In this document: piece after piece, positions 8,684 to 18,497 of the stretch
Layout: every line of letters begins with the position of its first letter
How positions within the stretch are numbered: the stretch's first letter is position 1
Assembly (NCBI GenBank): GCA_938091995.1
Contig: CALKNZ010000043.1
Span: forward strand, 1 to 64,000
Origin: an uncultured Luminiphilus sp.
GTDB taxonomy: Bacteria; Pseudomonadota; Gammaproteobacteria; Pseudomonadales; Halieaceae
DNA: 64,000 nt
Reading direction: 5' to 3'
Position numbers and translations under genes: made by a program
The notes under the pieces: model-generated
The model's input: only the letters and a program-made list of their open reading frames with translations
Told to the model about the DNA's origin: nothing
Database searches by the model: none

Positions 8684-9898
8684 CTAGACGCTGAGCGCGT
8701 CGAACCCTCTCTGGCAATCGACTTTCAAATCGTCGATATGCTCAAGTCCAACGGCAATCCGTATGAGCCCCGGTGTAATACCTGCCGCAGTTCGTTGCGC
8801 CGGCGACAAGCGACCATGGGTAGTCGTGGCGGGATGCACTATGGTTGTTTTTACGTCACCCAAATTTGCCGTGAGTGACATGAGCATCGTTGCATCGATG
8901 AAGCGCCAAGCAGCATCCTTCCCCCCAGGCACCTCAAAGGACAACACGCCGCCAAACCCGCTTTGCTGACGAGTGGCTAATTGATGGCCCGGATGATCAG
9001 CCAGCCCTGCATAGTGAACGCGAGATACGTCGGGACATCGTTGCAACCAACGGGCAAGATCGTTGGCGTTCTCACAGTGAGCGCGCATGCGCAGACTCAG
9101 GGTTTCAAGTCCCTTTAAAAAAATCCAGGCATTAAACGGACTCATGGAAGGGCCACAGGTGCGAATAAAGTTGGTGACCTCAGCCATATCGTCAGCTGAG
9201 CCTACCACCGCACCTCCTAACATGCGTCCCTGCCCGTCTAGATACTTCGTCGCAGAGTGAATAACGATATCTGCGCCGTGCTCCAGGGGTTTCTGAAGCG
9301 CTGGTGTACAAAAGCAATTATCAACGACTAGACGAGCCTCATATTCCTTTGCCACACCTGCCAGCGCAGCGATATCAGCCACTTCACAGGTGGGATTAGA
9401 GGGTGTCTCACAATAGAATAATCGAGTCTTTGACGTCGCCGCAGCCCGCCATGCCTCGAGGTCACCCAGGGGCACAAAGGAAACCGATACCCCCATCCGA
9501 GGAAGGTATTTATCAAAGAGTCCCACGGTACTGCCAAACACATCTCTCGAACAAACGACGTGATCACCGCTACTAAGGAAAGCCATACAAGTTGCCAAAA
9601 TAGCTGACATTCCTGATGCCGTTCCGACCGCAGATTCAGCGTTTTCTAAAGCCGCTAAACGCTCTTCAAAGGCTCGAACGGTGGGGTTAGTGTAGCGCGA
9701 GTAAACGTTACCACCAGTCTCACCGCTGAAACGAGCAGCGGCGTCTGCTGCGCTATCAAAAACATAGCTTGACGTCGTGAATATGGGTTCGCCATGTTCA
9801 CCTTCTCCACTGCGCGTGGTACCTGCACGGATACCCAACGTCTCTGCATGGGCGTCATGCAGCCAATCGGGTAAGGCCGTCCCATTGCTAGGCTTCAT
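8684..9898 (-). CDS. metZ: O-succinylhomoserine sulfhydrylase
   Basis: This 404-residue pyridoxal-phosphate enzyme of the Cys/Met metabolism family makes homocysteine from O-succinylhomoserine and sulfide in direct-sulfhydrylation methionine synthesis. The PLP lysine is Lys218 in HSATKYLDGQG. The segments SRYTNPTVRAFE and GMSAILA are as in MetZ of pseudomonads. The position directly after purF is the one metZ holds in Pseudomonas. MetB (cystathionine gamma-synthase) is the alternative reading, but context and length favour MetZ. A 42-base gap separates it from purF. Confidence 0.92.
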   Translation of the reverse strand: MKPSNGTALPDWLHDAHAETLGIRAGTTRSGEGEHGEPIFTTSSYVFDSAADAAARFSGETGGNVYSRYTNPTVRAFEERLAALENAESAVGTASGMSAILATCMAFLSSGDHVVCSRDVFGSTVGLFDKYLPRMGVSVSFVPLGDLEAWRAAATSKTRLFYCETPSNPTCEVADIAALAGVAKEYEARLVVDNCFCTPALQKPLEHGADIVIHSATKYLDGQGRMLGGAVVGSADDMAEVTNFIRTCGPSMSPFNAWIFLKGLETLSLRMRAHCENANDLARWLQRCPDVSRVHYAGLADHPGHQLATRQQSGFGGVLSFEVPGGKDAAWRFIDATMLMSLTANLGDVKTTIVHPATTTHGRLSPAQRTAAGITPGLIRIAVGLEHIDDLKVDCQRGFDALSV

Positions 9899-9940
9899 AA
9901 CGTAACGCTGAGTGTGGCCACTAAATTGAGTGGTTTAGCT

Positions 9941-11458
9941 TTAAACGTCATTATGCAAACCCACGATCGCACCATCTTGAGACGCCGCAAGTCGCATCTC
10001 AGAACCTTCAGAGCGCAAGGCCTCAACCGTGTTGAGATACTGTGCGTCAATTCGACCCGCCTTGTAACAGCCATCAAACACCGAGCACTCAAAGTCTTCA
10101 ATGGCTTCATTGCCTTCATAGGAACAGGCCAATAAGTCTTCTAAATCCTGATACACCAACCAATCTGCTCCGATCAATTCGGCAATCTCTTCCTCTGTAC
10201 GATTATGAGCGATCAGCTCATTAGCCGCGGGCATATCGATACCATAAACATTGGGAAAACGAATGGCAGGCGCTGCTGAGGCGAAGTACACATTTTTTGC
10301 CCCGGCATCCCTAGCCATTTGAATAATCTGACCGCAGGTCGTGCCACGAACGATTGAATCATCCACCAACATCACATTCTTACCCGCAAACTCCAGAGGT
10401 ACAGGATTCAGCTTTTGTCGCACTGATTTTTTCCGCTGACTTTGACCCGGCATAATAAAGGTCCTGCCGATATACCGATTCTTCATGAACCCTTCACGAA
10501 ATTTTACGCCCAGCTCATGGGCAAGGGACTGCCCCGCAACGCGACTGGTATCCGGTATTGGAATAACGACATCAATATCATGATTAGGTCGCAACTTTAG
10601 GACTTTACGTGCCAATCGTTCACCTTGACGCATCCGCGTTTTATAAACTGAAACACCATCAATTAACGAATCAGGGCGCGCAAAATAAACGTGCTCAAAA
10701 ATACAGGGCATCAGCTTGGTCACTTGTGCGCACTGCCGCCGGATTAATGTTCCTGATCCGGAAATAAAAATTCCTTCACCGGGTGCCACATCGCCCACCA
10801 GACGAAAACCCAGCACATCTAACGCCACGCTTTCTGAGGCCACCATGTATTCAGGCTCGTCGCCGTCACACTCGCGAACGCCAATAACTAAGGGACGGAT
10901 TCCAAAGGGATCCCGGAATGCAACAATGCCGACGTTGGCTATCATTGCAACCGCTGCATAACCACCTTCGCACCGCTCATGCATGGCCGAAATTGCCGCA
11001 AAAATGTCGTCAGCATCTGGAAACAACTTTCCTAATCGCTGTAGTTCGTGCGCAAAGACGTTTAACAGCACTTCAGAGTCAGAGTCCGTGTTCAGATGTC
11101 GACAGTCACTCTGGAAAATTTCAGCACTGAGCTGAGCCGCGTTAGTAAGATTGCCATTGTGGGCAAGCGCTATGCCGTGAGGCGAGTTCACATAAAAAGG
11201 CTGAGCAAGCGCTGTTCCCGAACTACCTTGAGTTGGATAACGCACATGACCAATACCCACTGAGCCCAATAAACTTGACATATGCTGTGTGCGGAAAACA
11301 TCTTTAACGAGACCTTCGCCTTTGCGCTGTAGAAACTTCCCGCGATGGCAGGTCATGATACCGGCTGCATCCTGGCCTCGGTGCTGGAGCATCGTTAGAG
11401 CATCATAAATGTCCGCCGCAACGTCATTACTGCCGACGATACCTACCAATCCACACAT
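9941..11458 (-). CDS. purF: Amidophosphoribosyltransferase
   Basis: This 505-residue enzyme catalyses the first committed step of purine synthesis, PRPP plus glutamine to phosphoribosylamine. It begins MCGLVGIVG, so Cys2 becomes the N-terminal nucleophile of a class II glutamine amidotransferase after Met removal. LQHRGQDAAGI follows. The C-terminal phosphoribosyltransferase domain has the PRPP loop VMLVDDSIVRGTT. Length equals the usual 500-505. It follows cvpA with a 15-base gap, the conserved cvpA-purF arrangement. Confidence 0.97.
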   Translation of the reverse strand: MCGLVGIVGSNDVAADIYDALTMLQHRGQDAAGIMTCHRGKFLQRKGEGLVKDVFRTQHMSSLLGSVGIGHVRYPTQGSSGTALAQPFYVNSPHGIALAHNGNLTNAAQLSAEIFQSDCRHLNTDSDSEVLLNVFAHELQRLGKLFPDADDIFAAISAMHERCEGGYAAVAMIANVGIVAFRDPFGIRPLVIGVRECDGDEPEYMVASESVALDVLGFRLVGDVAPGEGIFISGSGTLIRRQCAQVTKLMPCIFEHVYFARPDSLIDGVSVYKTRMRQGERLARKVLKLRPNHDIDVVIPIPDTSRVAGQSLAHELGVKFREGFMKNRYIGRTFIMPGQSQRKKSVRQKLNPVPLEFAGKNVMLVDDSIVRGTTCGQIIQMARDAGAKNVYFASAAPAIRFPNVYGIDMPAANELIAHNRTEEEIAELIGADWLVYQDLEDLLACSYEGNEAIEDFECSVFDGCYKAGRIDAQYLNTVEALRSEGSEMRLAASQDGAIVGLHNDV

Positions 11459-11473
11459 GGATATGTCTCCGAA

Positions 11474-12043
11474 TCAGATCATGTCAGCAGACTCGAGGGT
11501 TTCCTCGATCTGCTCAACGGGTTCAGCTTTTAAGATTTCACTGGTATGACCACCTAGCTGAGATGACAGCTCATCAATGGTCGGCATGAGTGTGGCGCGA
11601 TTGATGAGGTCTTGCTCTGAATCAGGGACGACTGAACGCAGCAAAAAGGTCACAACAATTACTAAAACAACGCCCCGCAACAGACCAAATAAGCCCCCCA
11701 AAATACGGTTACCCAAGTTAAACCCCGGTTGACGCATCTGACGTGCCATTAAACGGCCGAGTACGCTAAAAATAGCGAGGATACCGACAAATATCAGTGC
11801 CCAACCTCCGAGGTAACGGAGTGTCTCACTGTCCATAACCGAGGTCAGGGAGTTAGCCAGGGATTGCGCCAGCAGGTTGGCGCCGATAAAAGCACACAGC
11901 CATCCCGCTAAAGACAAAATTTCGCGACCGAAGCCCCGATAGAGCCCTACCAAAAGAGAAATGCCTAACATCAGCACAATAAACCAGTCAAAACCGTTAA
12001 AACCTGCGGTAGCGCCATTGAGTTGCTGTTCAATTTCATTCAT
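11474..12043 (-). CDS. cvpA: CvpA family inner-membrane protein
   Basis: This 189-residue membrane protein has four hydrophobic helices (around residues 18-35, 45-65, 78-100 and 115-140), the CvpA topology. CvpA was named for colicin V production; in other bacteria it is linked to envelope stress tolerance and to purF expression, but its activity is unknown. The start overlaps the stop of the SPOR-domain gene by four bases (ATGA). The hydrophilic tail ends in an acidic stretch. Confidence 0.92.
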   Translation of the reverse strand: MNEIEQQLNGATAGFNGFDWFIVLMLGISLLVGLYRGFGREILSLAGWLCAFIGANLLAQSLANSLTSVMDSETLRYLGGWALIFVGILAIFSVLGRLMARQMRQPGFNLGNRILGGLFGLLRGVVLVIVVTFLLRSVVPDSEQDLINRATLMPTIDELSSQLGGHTSEILKAEPVEQIEETLESADMI

Positions 12044-12654
12044 AGCGGTTGCTGATACCTGACGATCATGGATTGCACCCTCAGCACGCGATCGACTTCT
12101 AATTTTATCGAGTCGAAGCTGCTCTTTTCAAACTTTGGACCGATCTGAATGCGCCATTGTGCTGATGTGCCATTAGCAAAACGCGCGTGAAAAGCCGGGT
12201 AACCCTTGTTCACGAGCTGCTCAACCAGGGTTTTTGCTCGAGATTCTGAGCTGACTGTCGCAACCTGAAGCACCCACGCCTGCGGATACCCAGAGGCATC
12301 AAGCACCGGCGTCACTAGTGCCTCGTCACGCAGTTTGAGCTGCTCAACTGAATCTACGGTATTCAAGTCGGAAAGATTACGATCATCTTCGCCATCTTCC
12401 AGACGTGTCAGTTCATCCGCTCGTATTTGAGATTCGCGGTCAATCTCTGGTGTCTCTACGCTGTCCCGAATCATCGCCTCGGGAGACTGGGGCTTCGCTA
12501 TTGGAGACGTATCGATGCGCGGGCGCTCGGGTGTTGGTCGCAACTCAATAGGCTGCTCATCGAGGGGCTCCACGAAAACAATGGGCCAGAAAACTACACA
12601 CAGAGCTATGAGGACCAGAGCACCAACCAATCGCTGACGGAGAATGGGGTTCAT
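12040..12654 (-). CDS. SPOR domain protein (DedD-like)
   Basis: This 204-residue single-pass membrane protein has a transmembrane helix at residues 9-27 (VGALVLIALCVVFWPIVFV), a long acidic and proline-containing linker, and a C-terminal SPOR domain starting near AWVLQVATVSSESRAKTLVEQ. SPOR domains bind denuded glycan strands at the division septum, and DedD of Escherichia coli sits at the same place between folC and cvpA. A role in cell constriction is inferred from family and synteny. It starts directly after the folC stop with no gap. Confidence 0.9.
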   Translation of the reverse strand: MNPILRQRLVGALVLIALCVVFWPIVFVEPLDEQPIELRPTPERPRIDTSPIAKPQSPEAMIRDSVETPEIDRESQIRADELTRLEDGEDDRNLSDLNTVDSVEQLKLRDEALVTPVLDASGYPQAWVLQVATVSSESRAKTLVEQLVNKGYPAFHARFANGTSAQWRIQIGPKFEKSSFDSIKLEVDRVLRVQSMIVRYQQPL

Positions 12655-13932
12655 TCAGTCAAAGGTCTCCTGACCCGTAGGCACCTGCTTTAGGCAGGCT
12701 AGTTGCGCACCAACTGTCACAAAAGATCCAAATACCAAAATACGATCTCCGGGTTTAGAAGCGTTCTCAACACCCTCGAACGCCAACTCCGGGGTAGAAT
12801 AACACTGCACTGTCGCCTCCGGTGAGATGGTTTTAATAAGCTGGGCTAAATCAGCGGGTTTCGCCGCCCTTGCCACATGATGAGTGGGCAAATGCCAACT
12901 CGAGATACGGTCAGCCAATAGCTCAATCATAGCACGCAGAGGTTTGTCAGCCATGGCACCAAAAATTGCATGAGTCGCTAGTTCGCCAGATTGCTCGGTC
13001 AGCGCAGTAGCCAAGCGCGTCACTGACTCTCGGTTATGTGCGACATCCAGCCACCAAACTCGATCCAAGGCCTGGAGTTTTTGTTGGCGCCCAGGAACGA
13101 TCAACGCCTGCAGTGCCTGATCAATACCGTCTTGGCTGGGCGTGAGTTTCAAGGCAGCCGCTGCGACGATCGCAGCACCAAGATTACTAATTTGTAAGGC
13201 AGGTAGCTTGGGCAGGCTTCGCTGACTACCATCAGGCAAGGTCAGTGTTTGATCGCAAATGAGCCATTCCCGATCGATGAGAGCGACATCCGCTCCCGCA
13301 TCTTCCAAGCTAGGCAATAATGTCGAAGGCAGGTCTGCTTCAGCAACAATCGCCGGCTTTCCCGACCTCGCCACTCCAGCCTTTTCTATCGCGATCAGAT
13401 CTCGAGTGTCACCCAGCCATTCTGTGTGATCTATACCAATACTGGTGATAACACAGGCATCAGCGTCAACCATATTAACCGCATCGAGTCGGCCCCCCAG
13501 ACCCACCTCTAATATCTGCACATCGACGCCCTTCTCTTGAAATAACAGCAAGGCCGCCAAAGTGGCAAATTCAAAATAACTGAGCGAGATAGACTCTCTA
13601 CGTTGTTCAATAGCCGCGAACGCGCCCATGATTTCAGCATCAGTTGCGGGGAGACCATCGATAGTGATGCGTTCATTAAAATTCAGCAAATGCGGTGAGG
13701 TATAGCAGCCTACTGAGAGCCCTTGTTGGCGGAGTAGCTCTGCCAACGCCGCTACACAACTGCCTTTTCCATTCGTACCAGCGACAGTAATTGTTCGGCA
13801 AGATGCAGGCAAAAGCCCGAGTTCCTGTGCCACCGTCTTTACACGAACTAACTCAAGGTCTATTTTCTGCGGATGCAGTGTTTCAAGGTGCGTCAGCCAA
13901 GCGTCGAGCGTGTCGGCACCAGCCAGTACCAT
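12655..13932 (-). CDS. folC: Dihydrofolate synthase / folylpolyglutamate synthase
   Basis: This 425-residue Mur-ligase-type enzyme adds glutamate to dihydropteroate and then to folates using ATP. The P-loop is VAGTNGKGSCV, followed by the folate-binding region SPHLLNFNERI, GLGGRLDAVN and ITSIGIDHTEWLGDT. Length is normal for bacterial FolC. It sits five bases after accD, the accD-folC-SPOR-cvpA-purF order being widespread in gammaproteobacteria. Confidence 0.95.
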   Translation of the reverse strand: MVLAGADTLDAWLTHLETLHPQKIDLELVRVKTVAQELGLLPASCRTITVAGTNGKGSCVAALAELLRQQGLSVGCYTSPHLLNFNERITIDGLPATDAEIMGAFAAIEQRRESISLSYFEFATLAALLLFQEKGVDVQILEVGLGGRLDAVNMVDADACVITSIGIDHTEWLGDTRDLIAIEKAGVARSGKPAIVAEADLPSTLLPSLEDAGADVALIDREWLICDQTLTLPDGSQRSLPKLPALQISNLGAAIVAAAALKLTPSQDGIDQALQALIVPGRQQKLQALDRVWWLDVAHNRESVTRLATALTEQSGELATHAIFGAMADKPLRAMIELLADRISSWHLPTHHVARAAKPADLAQLIKTISPEATVQCYSTPELAFEGVENASKPGDRILVFGSFVTVGAQLACLKQVPTGQETFD

Positions 13933-13937
13933 ATAAG

Positions 13938-14843
13938 TTATTCGACAGGCTCAGGCTCAGATGCCGCCAAATCCCCTGAGCTAGCCTCCTCACCCGCTAA
14001 CTTAAATAAAATGCGCCCTAAGGTGTCACGCATCTCTGCACGGTGCACGATCATGTCTATAGCGCCGTGTTCCAGTAAAAATTCGCTGCGCTGGAAGCCT
14101 TTGGGCAGCTTTTGCCGAATGGTCTGCTCAATAATATTGGGACCGGCGAAGCCTGCCCGAGCATCAGGCTCAGCGACGTTAATATCACCCAATAGCGCAA
14201 GAGACGCTGAAACACCACCGTAGATGGGATCGGTCATAACCGATATAAATGGCAGGCCGTTACGCTTCAGGCGCTCAAGCACTGCTGAAGTTTTAGCCAT
14301 TTGCATTAAAGAAATTAATGCCTCCTGCATTCTGGCCCCACCCGATGCCGCAAAGCATACCATCGGTAGACCATTATTCAGGGCATGAGTCGCAGACCGG
14401 GTAAATTTCTCACCGACTGCGTAACCCATTGAACCACCGTGAAAATTGAACTCGAAGGCGACAGTGACTAAATCCAAGCCATGCAGTCGCCCCTGCATCG
14501 CAATTAATGCATCGCGCTCACCGGTGCTTTTTTGGGCGGCAGTCAATCGGTCACGGTACTTGCGTTTATCTTTGAATTTCAGTCTATCGATGGGCTCAAG
14601 TTCAGCGAACAGTTCTTGGCGGCCCTCTTCGTCTAAAAATATGTCCAGCCTTCTTCGTGCACCAACACGCATATGGTGGTCACACTTAGGGCATACCTCT
14701 AGATTGCGATCTAGGTCAGGCCAATACAGTACCGCATCGCATTTGATGCACTTCTTCCAGAGTCCTTCTGGCACGCTCACGCGCTTTTGCTCAGCTTCAT
14801 CCTTGCGCACGCCGGAAGGTAGAATTTTGTCGATCCAGCTCAT
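13938..14843 (-). CDS. accD: Acetyl-CoA carboxylase carboxyltransferase, beta subunit
   Basis: This 301-residue beta chain works with AccA to transfer the carboxyl group from biotin to acetyl-CoA, the first step of fatty-acid synthesis. The N-terminal zinc finger is Cys32-x2-Cys35 and Cys51-x2-Cys54 (CIKC, CPKC). The crotonase-fold body carries [18 protein letters not shown] and the typical end of domain [14 protein letters not shown]. The last 20 residues are an acidic tail ([14 protein letters not shown]). A 65-base gap separates it from trpA. Confidence 0.96.
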   Translation of the reverse strand: MSWIDKILPSGVRKDEAEQKRVSVPEGLWKKCIKCDAVLYWPDLDRNLEVCPKCDHHMRVGARRRLDIFLDEEGRQELFAELEPIDRLKFKDKRKYRDRLTAAQKSTGERDALIAMQGRLHGLDLVTVAFEFNFHGGSMGYAVGEKFTRSATHALNNGLPMVCFAASGGARMQEALISLMQMAKTSAVLERLKRNGLPFISVMTDPIYGGVSASLALLGDINVAEPDARAGFAGPNIIEQTIRQKLPKGFQRSEFLLEHGAIDMIVHRAEMRDTLGRILFKLAGEEASSGDLAASEPEPVE

Positions 14844-14908
14844 ATCGGACTCCGTTCAAGTAACGGCTAAGTTTATAACCCTACGCTAGCCAACAACAGT
14901 GGACACAA

Positions 14909-15724
14909 TTACATATTATCAACGCCGGCACGAATAGACCGCAATAGCGTTACCGCTTTCTCAATACCTTCATCAAGGCTGCTGCCGGACTCCATTGCGT
15001 TCGTCATCGTATCGATCAAGGCACTCCCCACAACAACACCATCAGCCATGACGCCCACCGCAGCCGCTGACTCAGCGTCTTTGATACCAAAACCGACACA
15101 AATGGGAAGCCCGGTCTCTGCACGAATTAAATCAAGGTGCACACCCACATCGGAACTATCGAGGTTTCCAGCTCCGGTTACACCTTTAACCGCCACATAA
15201 TAAATAAAGCCAGAGGCGTTAGCTGTGATTGTCTTGATTCTCTGCGCCGGAGTAGTAGGGGAAATCAAAAAGATATTATCGATCGCTACCTTGTGCAGTT
15301 CGACATTAAGGGGCCCGACTTCTTCAGGAGGCAAATCGACTGTGATCAGGCCATCCACACCCGCAGTTGCACATTCGGAAGCAAACACGGCGTATCCCAT
15401 CCTCTCTACAGGGTTCGCGTACCCCATAATAATCACAGGGGTGGCCTGATCCTGCTGTCGAAACTCAGTCACCATCTCAAGCACTTGGGTAAGGGAAACC
15501 TGATTTGCAAGCCCGCGCTCATGCCCCCGTTGTATGACTGGACCTTCAGACATTGGATCGGAGAACGGCACACCCAGTTCAAGCACGTCTGCCCCAGCAG
15601 CAACAAGGCTATGCAGCATAGGTACTGTGGAAGCAACGGTAGGATCCCCAGCCACTATGTAAGGAATAACCGCTTTTCGCCCGGCGTTACTGAGCGTTTC
15701 AAAACATTGAGTGAGTCTGCTCAC
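14909..15724 (-). CDS. trpA: Tryptophan synthase alpha chain
   Basis: This 271-residue TIM-barrel alpha subunit cleaves indole-3-glycerol phosphate to indole and glyceraldehyde phosphate. The catalytic Glu49 is in LELGVPFSDP. The second acid, Asp60 in the Escherichia coli enzyme (DPLADGPTIQ), is Glu60 here (DPMSEGPVIQ), a variant I recall from other proteobacteria. The phosphate-binding segments VGFGIKDAESAA and GVVVGSALI are present. It lies 21 bases after trpB in a trpF-trpB-trpA-accD order. Confidence 0.95.
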   Translation of the reverse strand: MSRLTQCFETLSNAGRKAVIPYIVAGDPTVASTVPMLHSLVAAGADVLELGVPFSDPMSEGPVIQRGHERGLANQVSLTQVLEMVTEFRQQDQATPVIIMGYANPVERMGYAVFASECATAGVDGLITVDLPPEEVGPLNVELHKVAIDNIFLISPTTPAQRIKTITANASGFIYYVAVKGVTGAGNLDSSDVGVHLDLIRAETGLPICVGFGIKDAESAAAVGVMADGVVVGSALIDTMTNAMESGSSLDEGIEKAVTLLRSIRAGVDNM

Positions 15725-15745
15725 GTTCTACCCTACTTTTGCAAT

Positions 15746-16966
15746 TTAAACTTCAATACCTTCGATCGCTGCGACAGTGAGGATATCTTTATCTCCGCGC
15801 CCTGAAAGGTTCACAATAATGTGTTGATCCGGCGTCATTTCGGCCGCTAACTTTTCCGCATAAGCCAAGGCATGCGCCGTTTCCAACGCCGGCATAATGC
15901 CTTCTGTTCTGGTCCAGTGGTGAAAGGCCGCCAGCGCTTCGTCATCATTAGCGGCGACATAGTTAACCCGACCAATGTCTTTTAACCAAGCGTGCTCAGG
16001 CCCAACACCCGGATAATCGAGGCCTGCCGATACTGAGTGTGTCTCCATAATTTGACCATTTTGATCTTGCATTAAATAGGTCCGATTACCGTGCAAAACA
16101 CCCGGCACACCCGCCGACAGGGGGGCCGCGTGCTGGCCGGTTTCCACACCATGCCCACCTGCTTCAACTCCATACATGGTCACCTTTTCGTCGGCGAGGA
16201 ACGGATGGAACAACCCGATTGCATTTGAGCCGCCGCCCACACATGCAACTAGTGCATCGGGGAGTTTTCCGGTCATTGCAAGCGACTGTCTGCGAGCCTC
16301 ACGGCCAATCACGCTTTGAAAATCACGCACTAACATCGGGTAAGGATGCGGACCTGCGACAGTACCAATAATGTAAAACGTATTATCAACGTATGTAACC
16401 CAGTCTCTGAGTGCTTCGTTCATGGCATCTTTGAGGGTCTTTGAGCCTGAAGTTACCGGTACGACTTCAGCGCCCAACAACTTCATTCGGTAGACATTCA
16501 GGGACTGACGCTTTATGTCCTCAGCGCCCATAAAAACGTGGCATTCCAAGCCAAGACGAGCAGCGACGGTAGCGCTCGCTACGCCATGCTGCCCCGCGCC
16601 TGTTTCGGCGATGATGCGCTTCTTCCCCATATGCTTGGCCAATAAGGCTTGACCGATCGTATTGTTCACTTTGTGGGCGCCTGTGTGATTTAGGTCTTCC
16701 CGCTTCAGAAAAATCCGCGCCCCACCAATAGCATCAGACATTCGACTTGCCTCGTACAGCGGCGAGGGTCTGCCTACGTAATGCGCAAGATCAGAATCGA
16801 ATTCCCTTTGAAAGTCCGAATCGCAGGAGAGATCGCGATAGACACGCTCCAGATCTGCCAAAGCTGACATGAGGGTCTCCGCTACAAATTTGCCGCCGTA
16901 GGGACCGAAACGTCCATCAGGATCAGGCACGGAGGCGAATAAGTCTGGGCTAATCATTTCAGTCAT
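15746..16966 (-). CDS. trpB: Tryptophan synthase beta chain
   Basis: This 406-residue PLP enzyme condenses indole with serine to tryptophan inside the alpha2beta2 complex. The PLP lysine is Lys99 in HTGAHKVNN, the phosphate loop is GGGSNAIG, and Glu in the segment AETGAGQHG matches the catalytic acid of TrpB1-type enzymes. Its ATG overlaps the trpF stop by four bases (ATGA), so trpF, trpB and trpA are one unit. Length is as expected for the canonical, complex-forming TrpB. Confidence 0.97.
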   Translation of the reverse strand: MTEMISPDLFASVPDPDGRFGPYGGKFVAETLMSALADLERVYRDLSCDSDFQREFDSDLAHYVGRPSPLYEASRMSDAIGGARIFLKREDLNHTGAHKVNNTIGQALLAKHMGKKRIIAETGAGQHGVASATVAARLGLECHVFMGAEDIKRQSLNVYRMKLLGAEVVPVTSGSKTLKDAMNEALRDWVTYVDNTFYIIGTVAGPHPYPMLVRDFQSVIGREARRQSLAMTGKLPDALVACVGGGSNAIGLFHPFLADEKVTMYGVEAGGHGVETGQHAAPLSAGVPGVLHGNRTYLMQDQNGQIMETHSVSAGLDYPGVGPEHAWLKDIGRVNYVAANDDEALAAFHHWTRTEGIMPALETAHALAYAEKLAAEMTPDQHIIVNLSGRGDKDILTVAAIEGIEV

Positions 16967-17598
16967 AAAGTTACTGCCTCAGCCGCCTCACGTGCGGCAC
17001 TTATAAATTGCTGAATTTTCTCTGCTTGCTTGATACCCGGTGAGCACTCAACACCACTACTGACATCTACGGCCGAGGGACGCACCTTGGTCACCGCTTC
17101 GGCAACATTAGCGGGATTGAGCCCCCCCGCCAAAATGATCGGCCTGCTTCTTACCGATGGAATCAAATCCCAATCGAAGCGATGACCCGTCCCCCCAAAT
17201 TGCCCGTTGGCCACCGCGTCCAGAAGAAACCCTCTAGCACCGGGGTAATCCGCCATAACGGCTTCAAGCTTGCCGCAAATATGCCCGGGTAACGCTTTGA
17301 TGTAGGGGACCCGCCATTGTTCACAAAATTCAGGGGCTTCATTGCCATGCCACTGAATAAGGTTAATCGGTAATGACTCCAACAGTTCCTCGACTTCTTC
17401 AGCGGTTGGATCAACCATTAATGCGGTCACAGTGAGCAGTGGCGGAATTATTGAACAAATTTCAGCTGCCTTTTCCAACGATACCGCCCGCTTACTGCCA
17501 GACCAAAATACAAGGCCGATCGCATCCGCTCCGGCGTTTGCCGCAGCCAGAGCATCTAATTCCTGAGTGATACCACAAATTTTAACCTGAACCGACAC
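16963..17598 (-). CDS. trpF: Phosphoribosylanthranilate isomerase
   Basis: This 211-residue TIM-barrel enzyme performs the Amadori rearrangement of phosphoribosylanthranilate in tryptophan synthesis. It starts with VQVKICGIT, whose Cys is the catalytic base, then [14 protein letters not shown]. The later Asp is in [21 protein letters not shown], and [13 protein letters not shown] and DVSSGVE form the phosphate site. The 53-base gap to truA shows no clear terminator, so it may be co-transcribed from upstream. Confidence 0.95.
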   Translation of the reverse strand: MSVQVKICGITQELDALAAANAGADAIGLVFWSGSKRAVSLEKAAEICSIIPPLLTVTALMVDPTAEEVEELLESLPINLIQWHGNEAPEFCEQWRVPYIKALPGHICGKLEAVMADYPGARGFLLDAVANGQFGGTGHRFDWDLIPSVRSRPIILAGGLNPANVAEAVTKVRPSAVDVSSGVECSPGIKQAEKIQQFISAAREAAEAVTL

Positions 17599-17651
17599 GC
17601 GCTAACCCCAGTGCCCGATAAAGCGGTGGATTGTAGCAAACCTCGAGGGGC

Positions 17652-18497
17652 TTAACCGCCCCCCAGGAATAATGCGTTTGATGTTTGATTAACCGGCAAT
17701 TGGAAATGTTTTGGATAGGTAATGGACTGCAAATAAAGGCCACTGGCACTGGCCGTATCACCGCCCATCGTTCTGTCTTTTCCCGCCAACAATTCCTCGA
17801 TCCATGTCTCAGGCCTCAGCCCTAAACCGACCATCTGTAGTGAGCCAACCAAATTTCGGACCATATGATAAAGAAATGCATTAGCTTCAACATCTAAAAC
17901 AACAAAGTCGGCAACACGCTTCACGCTAATATCGAGAATTTCTCTGCGGGGATGGGAAGCCTGACATTGAGCCGCACGAAAAGCGCTGAAATCGTGCTCA
18001 CCTTTTAGAATCTGACTCGCATCGTGCATCGCCTGTTCGTCCAGTGGTCGGCGACAATGACTGACAAGCCCTGCATGGTGGGGAGACTGAATAGCACGAT
18101 TACTGATCACGTAGCGATAGTGACGTGAGGTGGCGCTAAACCGTGCGTGAAACTCACTGGGCACAGATTTCGCCCAGAATACTCGAACTGACGGTGGAAG
18201 ATTACGATTACAGCCCATAACCCACGCCTTTTGGGAACGACCGACAGGATCGTCAAAGTGCACAATCTGAGCAACGCCGTGCACACCGGTGTCCGTTCGC
18301 CCGGCACAATGAGTAGTCACAGATGTCGCGGCGACTGTACCCAGCGCCTGCTCTAGCGTCTTTTGAACGGTTGCGACTGGAAGGTGCGGCTGCGCCTGCC
18401 AGCCACAAAAATCCCCGCCATAATAACTCACACACAATGCGACACGTGTGCCTGATGGCCAGCTATCTGAGCTAAATGAGGGAAAAGCTTCAGTCAA
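17652..18497 (-). CDS. truA: tRNA pseudouridine(38-40) synthase
   Basis: This enzyme isomerises uridines 38-40 in tRNA anticodon arms. The catalytic Asp is in CAGRTDTGVHG. FCGWQAQ near the N-terminus and NAFLYHMVRNLVGSL near the C-terminus are TruA signatures. No ATG is available near the conserved start. The TTG at 18497 lies within the last codons of fimV and gives 281 residues; a TTG at 18551 would add 18 residues but overlap fimV by 62 bases. Neither has a strong ribosome site. The fimV-truA overlap is common in pseudomonads. Confidence 0.9.
   Translation of the reverse strand: MTEAFPSFSSDSWPSGTRVALCVSYYGGDFCGWQAQPHLPVATVQKTLEQALGTVAATSVTTHCAGRTDTGVHGVAQIVHFDDPVGRSQKAWVMGCNRNLPPSVRVFWAKSVPSEFHARFSATSRHYRYVISNRAIQSPHHAGLVSHCRRPLDEQAMHDASQILKGEHDFSAFRAAQCQASHPRREILDISVKRVADFVVLDVEANAFLYHMVRNLVGSLQMVGLGLRPETWIEELLAGKDRTMGGDTASASGLYLQSITYPKHFQLPVNQTSNALFLGGG

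Noticed and set aside
9899-9940. Hairpin CCACT/AGTGG in the purF-metZ gap
   Set aside because: A five-base stem with no U-run could arise by chance and does not support a terminator or attenuator.
15137-15805. Long open frame (about 222 codons) on the + strand, antisense to trpA
   Set aside because: trpA on the other strand is unambiguous and the antisense product has no recognisable features; it is a shadow of biased codon use.
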